Below are positions 1 to 8,383 of a DNA stretch of 32,709 nt, one piece after another; within the stretch, counting starts at the first letter, position 1, and each line of letters starts with the position of its first letter. A model generated the notes under the pieces. It was not told where the DNA came from, made no database searches, and was given only the letters and a program-made list of their open reading frames with translations. Location of the stretch: positions 1 to 32,709 of the forward strand of contig CALGUD010000115.1 in NCBI GenBank assembly GCA_937901915.1, written 5' to 3'. Origin of the DNA: an uncultured Flavobacteriaceae bacterium. Its GTDB lineage: Bacteria; Bacteroidota; Bacteroidia; Flavobacteriales; Flavobacteriaceae. The translations under genes were made by a program, and so were the position numbers.

Positions 1-2
1 AC

Positions 3-35
3 GACAAAGAACAACTGGACTTATTTAACAACTAA
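3..35 (+). CDS. Possible 3' end of an upstream gene (partial)
   Basis: Frame 3 is open from the window edge to a TAA at 33-35 and reads DKEQLDLFNN, which has the composition of a soluble C-terminus. Frame 1 is also open, to 44, so the assignment is uncertain. Too short to name. It would be the tail of a + strand gene lying outside the window. Confidence 0.25.
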   Translation, partial: DKEQLDLFNN

Positions 36-499
36 AAATTAACGCATCAGTACTATATTCCAATATATAACTAAAATTATCGCAGACTTTCTACTATACT
101 CCAAATAAGGCTACATATAAATTAGTGGCTTAAATCGAATTCACTTTAATTTACACATATTATCCTTAAATTTTATACATTTTTTCATATTACTAATGTA
201 CTGTAATTTTCGCTCATATTGTCAGCAATAATTTTAGAAGAAGTCTTAGATAACCTATCTGGAGAAATAATAGAGATTAAGTAACTAGTTAATCAGAAAA
301 GTACATTTTCATGTGTTATAGATACTAAATCGGTTAAAAACAAAAAAAATTAACATAAATTTTGTAAGAAAATAAAAAAACAGTAATTTTAAAAATTATA
401 ATTAATTGAGATTCCAAACAAAAGAGATTTATAGTTACATGAAAAGTAATACAAGTACTGAATGTTATAGTAATATAGTGATCTCCGAAATTATAATTG
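36..499. other. Gene-free AT-rich leader region
   Basis: About 460 bp of very AT-rich sequence with stops in all frames. I see no RNA gene, no clear TAnnTTTG promoter element, no strong hairpin and no repeat. A short reverse-strand reading frame here (334-561) overlaps the next gene and has no coding character. The region presumably holds the promoter of the downstream O-antigen ligase-like gene, but I cannot place it. Confidence 0.5.
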
Positions 500-2383
500 A
501 TGACTTTTACTAAAATTATTTCAGTATTCATATCAATAGTGATTTGCATTGTTTTGATCACGCTGCCTCAAGTTAACCTTAGTGATTATTCAGAATCTAC
601 TATAAGTAGCAAGTTTCTTTTTTTTTCCTATAGTATTCTATTCCTCTTAGCGCCATTTGGCCTATATTTTATCTTTCAAACCCGTTTTAAAGTAGTTCTT
701 TCTAAAATTGATATTGTGCTTCTCTCTCTCTTAGGGTATATTATATTGAACAGATATTATTTTCAGTCTGAATACAGCTTTTCAATTCGGTTCAATGAAT
801 TATTGTTTTTGAGCATCTTCTACCTGATTCTTAGAAATTTAAATGTTAAAAGTCTTATATGGTTCTTAATAGCTGTTGTCTTTTCTGGTATCGTTCAATC
901 TATTGATGGTGGTTTGCAGTTGCTTGGATATGTTTCTTCCAATCATCCGGGGTTTAAAATGACAGGTAGTTATTTCAATCCAGGTCCTTATGCTTGGGTT
1001 TTGGCTGCTATCTGGCCTATTGCACTTGGAGTGTATTTGTTCAAAGCGGAATTAATATCCAATTTACAATTGCATTTTTCTAAACATATAAAACCTTTAT
1101 ACAAAGGGATTCATTTTGTTTTGGAATATCTCCCGGTTATCTGTATGATTTCAATTGCGCTGATACTTCCGGTCACACAATCTAGAGCAGCATGGTTGTC
1201 AGTAATTATTAGCAGTATTTTTTTATTAGAACTCCGGTATCGATTTTTAAGTAGTAGATTTTCTAAAATGTCTTCTGCTAAAGTAATTGGATTAAAAACC
1301 CTCTTAATTGTAATACTTATTACATTATTATTTAGTTTTTATAATTTAAAAAAGAGTTCTTCCGATGGACGATTATTTATCTGGAGAGTAACAACAAGCA
1401 TTATTAAGGACAATCCAATCAATGGAGTTGGCTTTGACAGATTCAAGGCTCATTACATGAATTATCAAGCTGATTTTTTTCGTGAGAAAGGAGAAACTAC
1501 AGAAGCTTTGGTATCCGATAATAGCTATTATGCTTTTAATGAGTTCCTTCAATTTATAACAGAAGAAGGTATAATAGGTTTAGTGCTATTATTGCTATTG
1601 GTTTATTATTTATTCAGGGTTAAAACAACCAATGAACATTTCATTTTGTCAAGGATAGCCTTCTCTGGATTAATCGCTATTGCCATTTTTTCAATTTTTT
1701 CTTATCCAACACAAATTTTAACAATAAAGCTGATCTTGATTGTTCTATTGGCATTATTGGCACAATTAGATGGTGAGAAAATTTTGTTACTTACACCTCC
1801 ACGAATTAAGAAAAACCATTTGTTGGTTGGGAAGTTGGCTGTTTTTTCATTTATTCTATTTGGCGTTATCAAAGGGGCAAGCTACACAAATGGGTTAAAG
1901 CAAGCTTATATCGATTGGAATAGTGCTTCAAGTGCATATAAATATGGTGATTTTAAAATTGCAATTGAAAAATTTGAAAGTGCATATCCTGTTCTGAAAA
2001 AAGAAGGCGATTTTCTAATGAATTATGGAAAAACTCTTTCTATGGCTGAGCACAATAAAAAGGCTGTTGTTATTCTAAAAGAAGCGCAACGTTATTTAAA
2101 TACAACTGTTATTGAAACCTCTTTAGGAGATTCCTTTATGGGTTTAAAAAAATATGATGAGGCCGAACAGGCATATGAGCATGCTCACAATATGATCCCT
2201 GTACGGTTTTATCCTTTATACCTTTTAGCAAAGTTGTACGAGCAGAATGGGCAAAATAACAAAGCATTGGAAATAGCAGAAAAAATTTTGAAAAAAGACA
2301 TTAAAGTGCCCTCCCGGGCTGTTAAGGAAATGAAAGAAGAAATGGAAATGATAGTAGCTAAAGCAAAGCTTTTGGAAAAGTGA
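500..2383 (+). CDS. O-antigen ligase/polymerase-like membrane protein with C-terminal TPR tail
   Basis: A polytopic inner-membrane protein of 627 aa. About ten or more hydrophobic segments fill the first 470 residues, followed by a soluble tail of roughly 150 residues (about 480-628) with TPR-like helices (for example the AEQAYEHAHNMIPVRFYPLY stretch). The SRAAWLS segment, the NPINGVGFDRFKAHY loop and the NEFLQFITEEGIIGL segment match the Wzy_C/WaaL superfamily, whose members move undecaprenyl-linked glycans to an acceptor. A TTG three bases upstream is in frame, but ATG at 500 is the natural start. It is the first gene of a six-gene + strand block ending in signal peptidase I. No glycan genes are nearby, so an O-antigen role is doubtful; the TPR tail suggests a protein partner. 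Fold assignment is fairly sure, substrate unknown. Confidence 0.8.
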   Translation: MTFTKIISVFISIVICIVLITLPQVNLSDYSESTISSKFLFFSYSILFLLAPFGLYFIFQTRFKVVLSKIDIVLLSLLGYIILNRYYFQSEYSFSIRFNELLFLSIFYLILRNLNVKSLIWFLIAVVFSGIVQSIDGGLQLLGYVSSNHPGFKMTGSYFNPGPYAWVLAAIWPIALGVYLFKAELISNLQLHFSKHIKPLYKGIHFVLEYLPVICMISIALILPVTQSRAAWLSVIISSIFLLELRYRFLSSRFSKMSSAKVIGLKTLLIVILITLLFSFYNLKKSSSDGRLFIWRVTTSIIKDNPINGVGFDRFKAHYMNYQADFFREKGETTEALVSDNSYYAFNEFLQFITEEGIIGLVLLLLLVYYLFRVKTTNEHFILSRIAFSGLIAIAIFSIFSYPTQILTIKLILIVLLALLAQLDGEKILLLTPPRIKKNHLLVGKLAVFSFILFGVIKGASYTNGLKQAYIDWNSASSAYKYGDFKIAIEKFESAYPVLKKEGDFLMNYGKTLSMAEHNKKAVVILKEAQRYLNTTVIETSLGDSFMGLKKYDEAEQAYEHAHNMIPVRFYPLYLLAKLYEQNGQNNKALEIAEKILKKDIKVPSRAVKEMKEEMEMIVAKAKLLEK

Positions 2384-2601
2384 ACTATAATTAATCAAAC
2401 ATTACAAAACACTTAGAATTTGTTTAACCTTAAAAATGTAAAACTATGACTTAGCTTTATTACAGACCCAGAGGAAATATCTCATCAAGTAGGATATTAT
2501 CTGTTTTTTAAGTTAAATAAAATAGATGTGCCAAAAGTAGCATTCCTTTCAAACTTCAAAAAATTAATTAACCAAGGTGAAAACCTTTCAAATTTTATAA
2601 A
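2384..2601. other. Intergenic region before the peptide gene
   Basis: 218 bp, AT-rich, without a plausible reading frame. The nearest Bacteroidota -7-like strings are imperfect, so no promoter is called. An own promoter for the peptide gene here is likely from the gap size alone. Confidence 0.3.
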
Positions 2602-2823
2602 ATGAAAAAAATAGTAGGAATTTTAGGAGTTGCAGTTTTAGCAGCAACTATGTTTATGAGTACAAATAATGTTAACGAATCAGGTGATATTTCTTTAAGC
2701 GCTGTTATTGGACTATCCTCAGCAAATGCAGAAGGTTGTACAACTGTCTTTGCGAGGTGTGATGCAAGATATCCAAGTAGCTATAGCCATTTTTCAGCAT
2801 GTATGTACGGTGGAGGATGCTAA
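2602..2823 (+). CDS. NVEALA-like secreted Cys-rich peptide precursor
   Basis: A 73-aa precursor. It begins with MKK, a hydrophobic stretch (residues 4-19), then an NNVNESGD linker and a second apolar segment ISLSAVIGLSSANA. This layout matches the leader of Bacteroidota NVEALA-type peptides, in which an NVN-rich linker precedes the LANVEALA-like segment. Cleavage after ANA at residue 43 (Ala at -3 and -1) would release a 30-residue peptide with four Cys at 46, 53, 67 and 73 (spacing x6, x13, x5) and a Gly-rich end MYGGGC. Four Cys in an exported peptide suggest two disulfides. It is followed by a perfect hairpin and the GLPGLI gene. Family function is unknown; a signalling, structural or toxin peptide are all possible. 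The start is unambiguous (MKK, ATG). Confidence 0.75.
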   Translation: MKKIVGILGVAVLAATMFMSTNNVNESGDISLSAVIGLSSANAEGCTTVFARCDARYPSSYSHFSACMYGGGC

Positions 2824-2846
2824 TCTATTCTATAATGTTTAATTTT

Positions 2847-2874
2847 GGTAGGTTCATAAATCTATGAACCTACC
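2847..2874 (+). promoter_or_regulatory. Perfect 12-bp stem hairpin after the peptide gene
   Basis: GGTAGGTTCATA at 2847-2858 pairs perfectly with TATGAACCTACC at 2863-2874 around a four-base AATC loop, 23 bp after the peptide stop and 17 bp before the GLPGLI ATG. There is no U-run after it on either strand, so it is not a classical intrinsic terminator. It could protect the peptide mRNA 3' end or reduce read-through so that the peptide is made in excess. Confidence 0.7.
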
Positions 2875-2891
2875 ATAAAACAAAAAGTAAA

Positions 2892-3641
2892 ATGAGAATA
2901 TTATTAACACTAATTACAACGGTGCTATTTCAGGTAACAATGGCACAGGACATTCAGGGTAAGATTACCTATCGGGCTACGTCAAATTTGGAGGAGTACT
3001 TAAAAAGTACTAATGCAGATTCTACCCTAACCGATATCCAAAGAAAAGCTAAAATAGAAGATGCTGAAGCTTCTGAACCGATGAATTTTCAGCTTTTATT
3101 TAAAGGTGGCGAGGCTCTATACGGATCGGAGCATGATATGGAGACTATAAGAAGGCTTGGATTATTAATGAACCAGACAGGCTTTTTAGGTGGGTATCAA
3201 TATACATATTATTCCAACCTAGAAACTGATGAAGAGTTTTATCAGTATTTTTTCACTAAAGAAGTTCTTGTCACAATGGAAGATGTGAAGTGGACTCTTA
3301 CAAATGAAACAAAAAAAATAGGCAACTATAATTGTTACAAAGCAGTAGCCGATATGGGCTCAAAAAAAACGCTCGGAATGACTCATGTAGGCCCAGTAAT
3401 AGCTTGGTATACACCAGATATTCCAGTGTCTTTCGGGATTCAGAATTTTAACGGATTGCCTGGCCTCACGTTAGAACTTATAGTAAATTACAATGAAGGT
3501 CAAATTGCTTTTAAGGCAATTGAGATAAGTTTAAATGGACAAGAAGATATTAAGATAAAAAGACCTAAAGGGAAGGAAGTTACGGAAGAAAAATATTCCT
3601 CAATGATAGAAAAACTGAACAATGCAAGAAACAGAAGTTGA
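2892..3641 (+). CDS. GLPGLI family secreted protein
   Basis: A 249-aa exported protein. Signal peptide residues 1-18 (hydrophobic, ending TMAQ). The family signature appears as NGLPGLTLEL in the second half, after an IAWYTPDIPVSFG segment that is typical of the family. GLPGLI proteins (TIGR01200) are periplasmic or surface proteins of Bacteroidota with unknown function, and they are commonly encoded next to TonB-receptor-like outer-membrane proteins, as here. It lies 68 bp after the peptide gene and 277 bp before the receptor-like gene, all on one strand. Family call is secure, role is not. Confidence 0.88.
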   Translation: MRILLTLITTVLFQVTMAQDIQGKITYRATSNLEEYLKSTNADSTLTDIQRKAKIEDAEASEPMNFQLLFKGGEALYGSEHDMETIRRLGLLMNQTGFLGGYQYTYYSNLETDEEFYQYFFTKEVLVTMEDVKWTLTNETKKIGNYNCYKAVADMGSKKTLGMTHVGPVIAWYTPDIPVSFGIQNFNGLPGLTLELIVNYNEGQIAFKAIEISLNGQEDIKIKRPKGKEVTEEKYSSMIEKLNNARNRS

Positions 3642-3918
3642 TAATAATTATTTATGTGACTATAATAAATAGATCTCAATTTATCGGTTGCTCACATTCC
3701 TAATATTAAGGAATTTGCATTTTGTAAAATAAATACCTTACGCTTTCAAAATTATCGATTTTTATGATAATGAGGGGAAAGTTAACCGCACTTAGGGAAA
3801 TTCAAAAGGCAAAATTAGAGAGGATAATTTTATTTTTTGCTGCCGTTATATAACAATGCTGAGGATTAATTTATAAGGTTACTAATTACATAAAATTAGA
3901 AGGTAACTTCTAAAATTA
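3642..3918. other. Intergenic region between GLPGLI and receptor-like genes
   Basis: 277 bp with no credible gene. The only reading frame of note is a 29-codon one at 3764-3853, which has no recognisable features. TAATTTTA near 3825 is a one-mismatch version of the Bacteroidota -7 box but lacks a clear -33 partner. The gap is long enough for a promoter for the downstream pair. Confidence 0.3.
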
Positions 3919-6579
3919 ATGAAAAGAACAATTTTTATTTTTTTTATTTTGAGCTATAATGTCAATGCCCAGGTCGCCTCATTAAGTGGCACCGTTACAG
4001 ATAGTTTAAATAATCCTTTGGCTTATGCAACTATAATTGCCAAGCCGATTGATAAAGATGTGACTATGCAATTTACTGCTACAAAAGGTAGTGGAGCATA
4101 TTTTCTGGAACTATACAAAGGTGTGCAGTATACCATTTCTGTAAATATGATGGGCTTCAAAACAAGTAACTTCACTTATATTCCTTCAAATGATTCTAAA
4201 AAAAATATAGTACTAAATGAAGATGTAACGCAATTAGATGAGGTCACTGTTGAATTTGAATTGCCTATTGAGATAAAAAAAGATACAATTATCTATAAAG
4301 TCGATAAATTCGTTACCGGAGAGGAACGAAAGCTTAAAGATATACTAAAAAAATTACCAGGTATTGAGATAGATCAAGAGGGTACAGTAACTAGTCAAGG
4401 AAAAAAAGTTACTCACGTACTGGTAGAGGATAAAAGCTTTTTTGGGGGCAATAGTAAATTAGCAACAGACAATATCCCCGCGGACGCTGTTAAGAATGTA
4501 GAGATTATTGATGATTACAATGAAATTTCTTTTTTAAAGGGAATGACTATAACGGATAATATGGCGCTTAATGTTAAGTTGAAAGACGGTAAAAAAAAAT
4601 TCATTTTTGGTGATATTGAATCAGGCAATGGAAATGATAATTTTTATAAAACACATGCTAATTTGTTCTATTATCATCCTGATTTTAATATTAATTTTAT
4701 TGGAGGATTAAACAATACTAATGATAAGGTTTTTACATTTAAAGACTACCAAAATTTTACTGGTGGACCTTCCGCCGTTTTCAATGCTAGGGAAATTGGG
4801 GAAGAAAAAACAATTTCTGATGCCATAGAAGTTACAGATGTGGTGAAGAACGAGAGTAAAATAGGTGCGTTGAATTTCACCAAAACATTAAGCGATAAAA
4901 TTGACTTTTCCAGTTATTTAATCTATTCTGGCTCCAATAATGAAAGCCTTATGGAGACAACCAATGAATATATTTTACCCGATAGTAGTTTTATCGAAAA
5001 TGTCATAAACACTGGTAAAGTCAATAGAAATATAGCTCTCGGTAAGATGACGCTCAAATATGACCCCAATAAATTGGAGCAATGGTCATTAGATGTATTG
5101 GTAAAAGGAACCGATAACAACAATGATGCCTCTATTATATCTGATGTAAACACTACAGAACAGTCGTTCAATAGCTTTAACGATTCAGAAGAAGTTTATA
5201 TGAATGGAAATTTGGAATGGCATAAAAAACTATCTAAAAACAATGCTATTTCATCAAGTGCCAATATTGAATATAACAAAAGCAACGCAAATACTTTTTG
5301 GCAGACCAATAGAGCTATAGCTGAAGGTATTATTCCACTTGAACCCGACGATATATTTCAATTAGAACTTCTACGTGAGGTTCGAAAAAACAACATAAGC
5401 ATAATAGGTAAACATTATTGGACAATTAATAAATCCAGCCTTTTGCATACAACCTTCGGAAATCAGTATAAATCGCATCAATTTGTTACTAATGATAGTC
5501 AACTTTTAGGCAATGGTAACGTTAACGATTTTAGCACCGATGGTTTTGGAAATAACTTAATTTTTAAATGGAACGATTTATATGCAGGTTTATATTATAA
5601 CCTCAGAGTAGGTGAATTTGAGTTTCATCCAAGCTTATTCCTCCATAATTATTCATGGTCAGTTGATCAAGCAACTTTCATTAAAAGAAATAAATGGGTG
5701 CTATTACCAGAGATCTCTATGAGAAGGCGTTCCAATTCTTCTGGTGGTTTTCTTCGATTTGATTCAGGTTTGAGGAGTTCGTTTTCGGATATATCCAATC
5801 TAGCTAGTAATTTTTATTTACAGTCTTATAATTCAGTATATGTTGGCAATGAAAACCTGGAAAATGAACTAAGTCATTACTCAAGTATTACGTATATCAG
5901 ATCAAGTCTTTTAAGAGCCTTTTATATATTGGCTGAACTCAGTTATACATATCGGATAAATGGCATCACAAATTCAATCGTAACAGAAAACCAGGACAGA
6001 CTATTGACACCTATTAGACTCAATGTTCCAAACCAAAATTTAAACGGCACACTAATAGTTAAAAAAAGCACTAATAATCTCAAATATGGTATAACAACTA
6101 GATTAAATTCATCCAGATCTTCCCAACAAGTAAATGCTACTATTTCAGAGTATAAAAACATTAGTGGTTCCTATAGGCTTTCCGCCCAGACCCTGCATAA
6201 AAAGTTTCCAGTCATAGAAGTTGGATTTAAACAAAGTTTAGGATACTATGGTTCAGGGGACAACACTTTTAACTTTATAACGAATGAACCCTTTTTCTCA
6301 TTGGATTACGACTTCTTAAAAAGTTTTATTTTCTCCTCTGATTATACTCATTTTAACTATCAAAATAAATCTACAGCTACATCAAACACTTTTAGTATTA
6401 GTAATGCTTCTTTATCATATGGTAAAGAAAGTAGCCCTTGGAATTTTAAATTATCTGCTCAAAACTTATTTGATGTTAAATTCAAAAACCAAAATAGTTT
6501 CAATGTTTTTTTAGTCTCGGACCAAAAGACATTTTTACTACCAAGAATAGTTATGTTTTCCGTAACCTATAAACTTTAA
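3919..6579 (+). CDS. TonB-receptor-like outer-membrane beta-barrel with regulatory-like domain
   Basis: 886 aa. Signal peptide residues 1-18 (ending NAQ), then a carboxypeptidase-regulatory-like domain (about 20-110, beginning LSGTVTDSLNNPLAYATI), a plug-like region (about 115-230, containing LKKLPGIEIDQEGTVTSQGK and ADAVKNVEIIDDY) and a long beta-barrel to the C-terminus, which ends FSVTYKL. This is the architecture of the CarboxypepD_reg-like plus outer-membrane beta-barrel family, common in Flavobacteria beside GLPGLI genes. No convincing TonB box is seen. It probably spans the outer membrane and either imports a substrate or, given the neighbours, helps a peptide cross. The DUF1573 gene starts 10 bp after its stop, indicating one transcript. 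Confidence 0.85.
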   Translation: MKRTIFIFFILSYNVNAQVASLSGTVTDSLNNPLAYATIIAKPIDKDVTMQFTATKGSGAYFLELYKGVQYTISVNMMGFKTSNFTYIPSNDSKKNIVLNEDVTQLDEVTVEFELPIEIKKDTIIYKVDKFVTGEERKLKDILKKLPGIEIDQEGTVTSQGKKVTHVLVEDKSFFGGNSKLATDNIPADAVKNVEIIDDYNEISFLKGMTITDNMALNVKLKDGKKKFIFGDIESGNGNDNFYKTHANLFYYHPDFNINFIGGLNNTNDKVFTFKDYQNFTGGPSAVFNAREIGEEKTISDAIEVTDVVKNESKIGALNFTKTLSDKIDFSSYLIYSGSNNESLMETTNEYILPDSSFIENVINTGKVNRNIALGKMTLKYDPNKLEQWSLDVLVKGTDNNNDASIISDVNTTEQSFNSFNDSEEVYMNGNLEWHKKLSKNNAISSSANIEYNKSNANTFWQTNRAIAEGIIPLEPDDIFQLELLREVRKNNISIIGKHYWTINKSSLLHTTFGNQYKSHQFVTNDSQLLGNGNVNDFSTDGFGNNLIFKWNDLYAGLYYNLRVGEFEFHPSLFLHNYSWSVDQATFIKRNKWVLLPEISMRRRSNSSGGFLRFDSGLRSSFSDISNLASNFYLQSYNSVYVGNENLENELSHYSSITYIRSSLLRAFYILAELSYTYRINGITNSIVTENQDRLLTPIRLNVPNQNLNGTLIVKKSTNNLKYGITTRLNSSRSSQQVNATISEYKNISGSYRLSAQTLHKKFPVIEVGFKQSLGYYGSGDNTFNFITNEPFFSLDYDFLKSFIFSSDYTHFNYQNKSTATSNTFSISNASLSYGKESSPWNFKLSAQNLFDVKFKNQNSFNVFLVSDQKTFLLPRIVMFSVTYKL

Positions 6580-6589
6580 GTAGATATTT

Positions 6590-7009
6590 ATGGTTATATT
6601 TAAAAATAAAATTGTCCCTGCAATAGAAATACTTTTTGTTCTAGTATATACAGCTCTTTATTCATGTACTGATAGTAATCAAAATACACATATACTGTTT
6701 GAGAAAACTGAGGTAGATTTTGGCGAAATTACTGTCAATAGTAATACTTCTATAACCTTTTCATTTTCGAATTCTGGCAATCAACCTTTAGTAATAAGTG
6801 ATATTAAAACCAGTTGTGGATGTACCGTTCCAGAATGGAAAAAAGATAAGATAATGCCAAAAGAGGATAGTGAAATAAAAGTTGATATTCACCCATTTAA
6901 ACATGGCAAGTTTAATTCAACTGTTACTGTTTTTTATAATGGAGAGAATTCCCCTCAAGTATTAACGATTAAGGGAACCGTTGAATATCTAAGTCTCTTG
7001 GAAGATTAA
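6590..7009 (+). CDS. DUF1573 domain lipoprotein
   Basis: 139 aa. Hydrophobic N-terminus ending ALYSC with Cys26 as likely lipidation site, then a single DUF1573 beta-sandwich (about residues 36-133): VDFGEITVNSNTSITFSFSN and the conserved TSCGCTVPEW segment with paired Cys. DUF1573 domains are ASPM/SPD-2/Hydin-like Ig folds found on exported Bacteroidota proteins, often near NVEALA peptides; the function is unknown. It starts 10 bp after the receptor-like gene. A surface or periplasmic binding role for its neighbour's cargo is inference. Confidence 0.85.
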   Translation: MVIFKNKIVPAIEILFVLVYTALYSCTDSNQNTHILFEKTEVDFGEITVNSNTSITFSFSNSGNQPLVISDIKTSCGCTVPEWKKDKIMPKEDSEIKVDIHPFKHGKFNSTVTVFYNGENSPQVLTIKGTVEYLSLLED

Positions 7010-7051
7010 ATATAAATATCGATGAAAAAATTAACCTACCCATTAATATAT

Positions 7052-7080
7052 TTTAGTTCAAAAGGTTAAGCTTATTTTTG
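7052..7080 (+). promoter_or_regulatory. Candidate promoter for lepB-like gene
   Basis: TATTTTTG at 7073-7080 matches the Bacteroidota -7 consensus TAnnTTTG exactly, with TTTTAG at 7051-7056 as a weak -33 match. It lies 44 bp before the signal peptidase start, so that gene may be transcribed separately from the DUF1573 gene. Confidence 0.4.
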
Positions 7081-7124
7081 AGTGTTAATTAATACTATAT
7101 TATTAACATTTATTCTAAAGAAGA

Positions 7125-8330
7125 ATGGCTATGAAGTTTATTGATTTTGAAATTATTAAGGACAAATTAAAATTTATATTAAATAATAAAATATCGATTA
7201 CACTATTATGTATATTGATTCTATGTCTTATAGGTTTAATATGGTTGGGTCTAGCTATTGCCATACTTCTTGCTTTTTACTATACAATAAATTATTTAAT
7301 TACTTATATCAAGAATACTTTTTTCCAAAAAGTACTTAAAGGATTCTTATTGTTTTTTGTTTTACTGACTATCTCTATAGGTGTCAAATTATTTTGGTTT
7401 GAAATCTACATAGTGCCAAGTTCTTCTATGGAGAATACTTTATATCCAAATGATGTTATTGTAGTTAATAAGTTGAAATATGGGCCAAATTTACCAGCTT
7501 CACCTGCTGATATTCCATGGGTAAATCTGTTATTTTATTTTAATGAAGATTGGAGGGAATCCACAAACGTTAAATGGTGGGAAAATAAACGATTACAAGG
7601 AATTACAAAAATTAAAAATGGTGATTTACTTTTGTTTACTATGCCTTTCAACAATTCTTTCAATATTGTGAAACGTAGCATAGCAAAAGGTGGAGATACC
7701 ATAAAAATAAGGGATGGGGTTGTTTACATCAATAATCATTCGTATAATCCTACAAATCTCATCAAAAATGAATATTTGTTTAAAAAAACTGATGAGCAAC
7801 TTTTATTAAGAATGTTAGATTCCTTAAATACTGATACTATGCCCTTGAAAATAAGTGATACTGGTCTTGCAGTGGCTTTATCTATTCAGGACATGAATAA
7901 ATTAGAAAAATTAGGTTTGTCCAGTTCCAAAATAATAGATACTCTATCAAGAAGAAACTTATATCCGGAAATTCCAGATAGTAAATGGAACCTCGACCAT
8001 TATGGCCCTTTAATAATTCCTTTTAAAGGCATGAAAATTGATCTTAACTCACAAAATTATAACGTTTACAATAAGGTTATCAATGATTTCGAAGGAGTAG
8101 AAATTAAAGAATATGAAGACTCATTTTTAATTAATAATAATGTGCGTAAAACCTATGTCTTTAAGCAAGATTATTTTTTTATGATGGGAGATAATAGAAA
8201 GCAATCATCGGATTCAAGGTTTTTTGGCTTTGTTCCCAAAAGTAGAATTATAGGGGGTGTACAATGTGTGCTATACTCCAATTATAAAGATAAATTTAGA
8301 TGGGATAGAATGTTGAAACCCCTGAATTAA
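7125..8330 (+). CDS. lepB: Signal peptidase I with enlarged catalytic domain
   Basis: 401 aa membrane serine protease that cleaves signal peptides on the periplasmic face. Two or three hydrophobic segments lie within residues 24-92. The catalytic Ser is Ser101 in VPSSSMENTLYPND, the general-base Lys is Lys183 in NIVKRSIAKGGD, and box E is seen near the C-terminus as MMGDNRKQSSDSRFFGFVP. Between the Lys and box E lie about 160 residues, so the protein is well above the 250-320 aa of standard LepB; such insertions are known in Bacteroidota. Start is ATG at 7125 or 7131. Its place at the end of the peptide/GLPGLI block suggests a paralogue that processes the local cargo, such as the ANA-ending peptide leader, though it could be the general housekeeping enzyme. 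Confidence 0.9.
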   Translation: MAMKFIDFEIIKDKLKFILNNKISITLLCILILCLIGLIWLGLAIAILLAFYYTINYLITYIKNTFFQKVLKGFLLFFVLLTISIGVKLFWFEIYIVPSSSMENTLYPNDVIVVNKLKYGPNLPASPADIPWVNLLFYFNEDWRESTNVKWWENKRLQGITKIKNGDLLLFTMPFNNSFNIVKRSIAKGGDTIKIRDGVVYINNHSYNPTNLIKNEYLFKKTDEQLLLRMLDSLNTDTMPLKISDTGLAVALSIQDMNKLEKLGLSSSKIIDTLSRRNLYPEIPDSKWNLDHYGPLIIPFKGMKIDLNSQNYNVYNKVINDFEGVEIKEYEDSFLINNNVRKTYVFKQDYFFMMGDNRKQSSDSRFFGFVPKSRIIGGVQCVLYSNYKDKFRWDRMLKPLN

Positions 8331-8347
8331 TAAGTTATATTTAAAGC

Positions 8348-8377
8348 AAAACCCCGAAGTTTCTACTCCGGGGTTTT
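8348..8377. terminator. Bidirectional rho-independent terminator
   Basis: AAAACCCCG at 8348-8356 pairs with CGGGGTTTT at 8369-8377 around a 12-base loop, with A- and T-runs on both sides. It sits between the convergent lepB-like gene and the RND gene (stop at 8384) and can serve both. Confidence 0.9.
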
Positions 8378-8383
8378 GTTTGT

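Noticed and set aside
3764..3853. 29-codon reading frame before the receptor-like gene
   Set aside because: No homology recalled, no signal peptide, no clear ribosome binding site; likely chance.
7022..7069. 15-codon reading frame beginning MKKLTYPLIYF between DUF1573 and lepB-like genes
   Set aside because: Too short and without conserved features; probably chance in AT-rich DNA.
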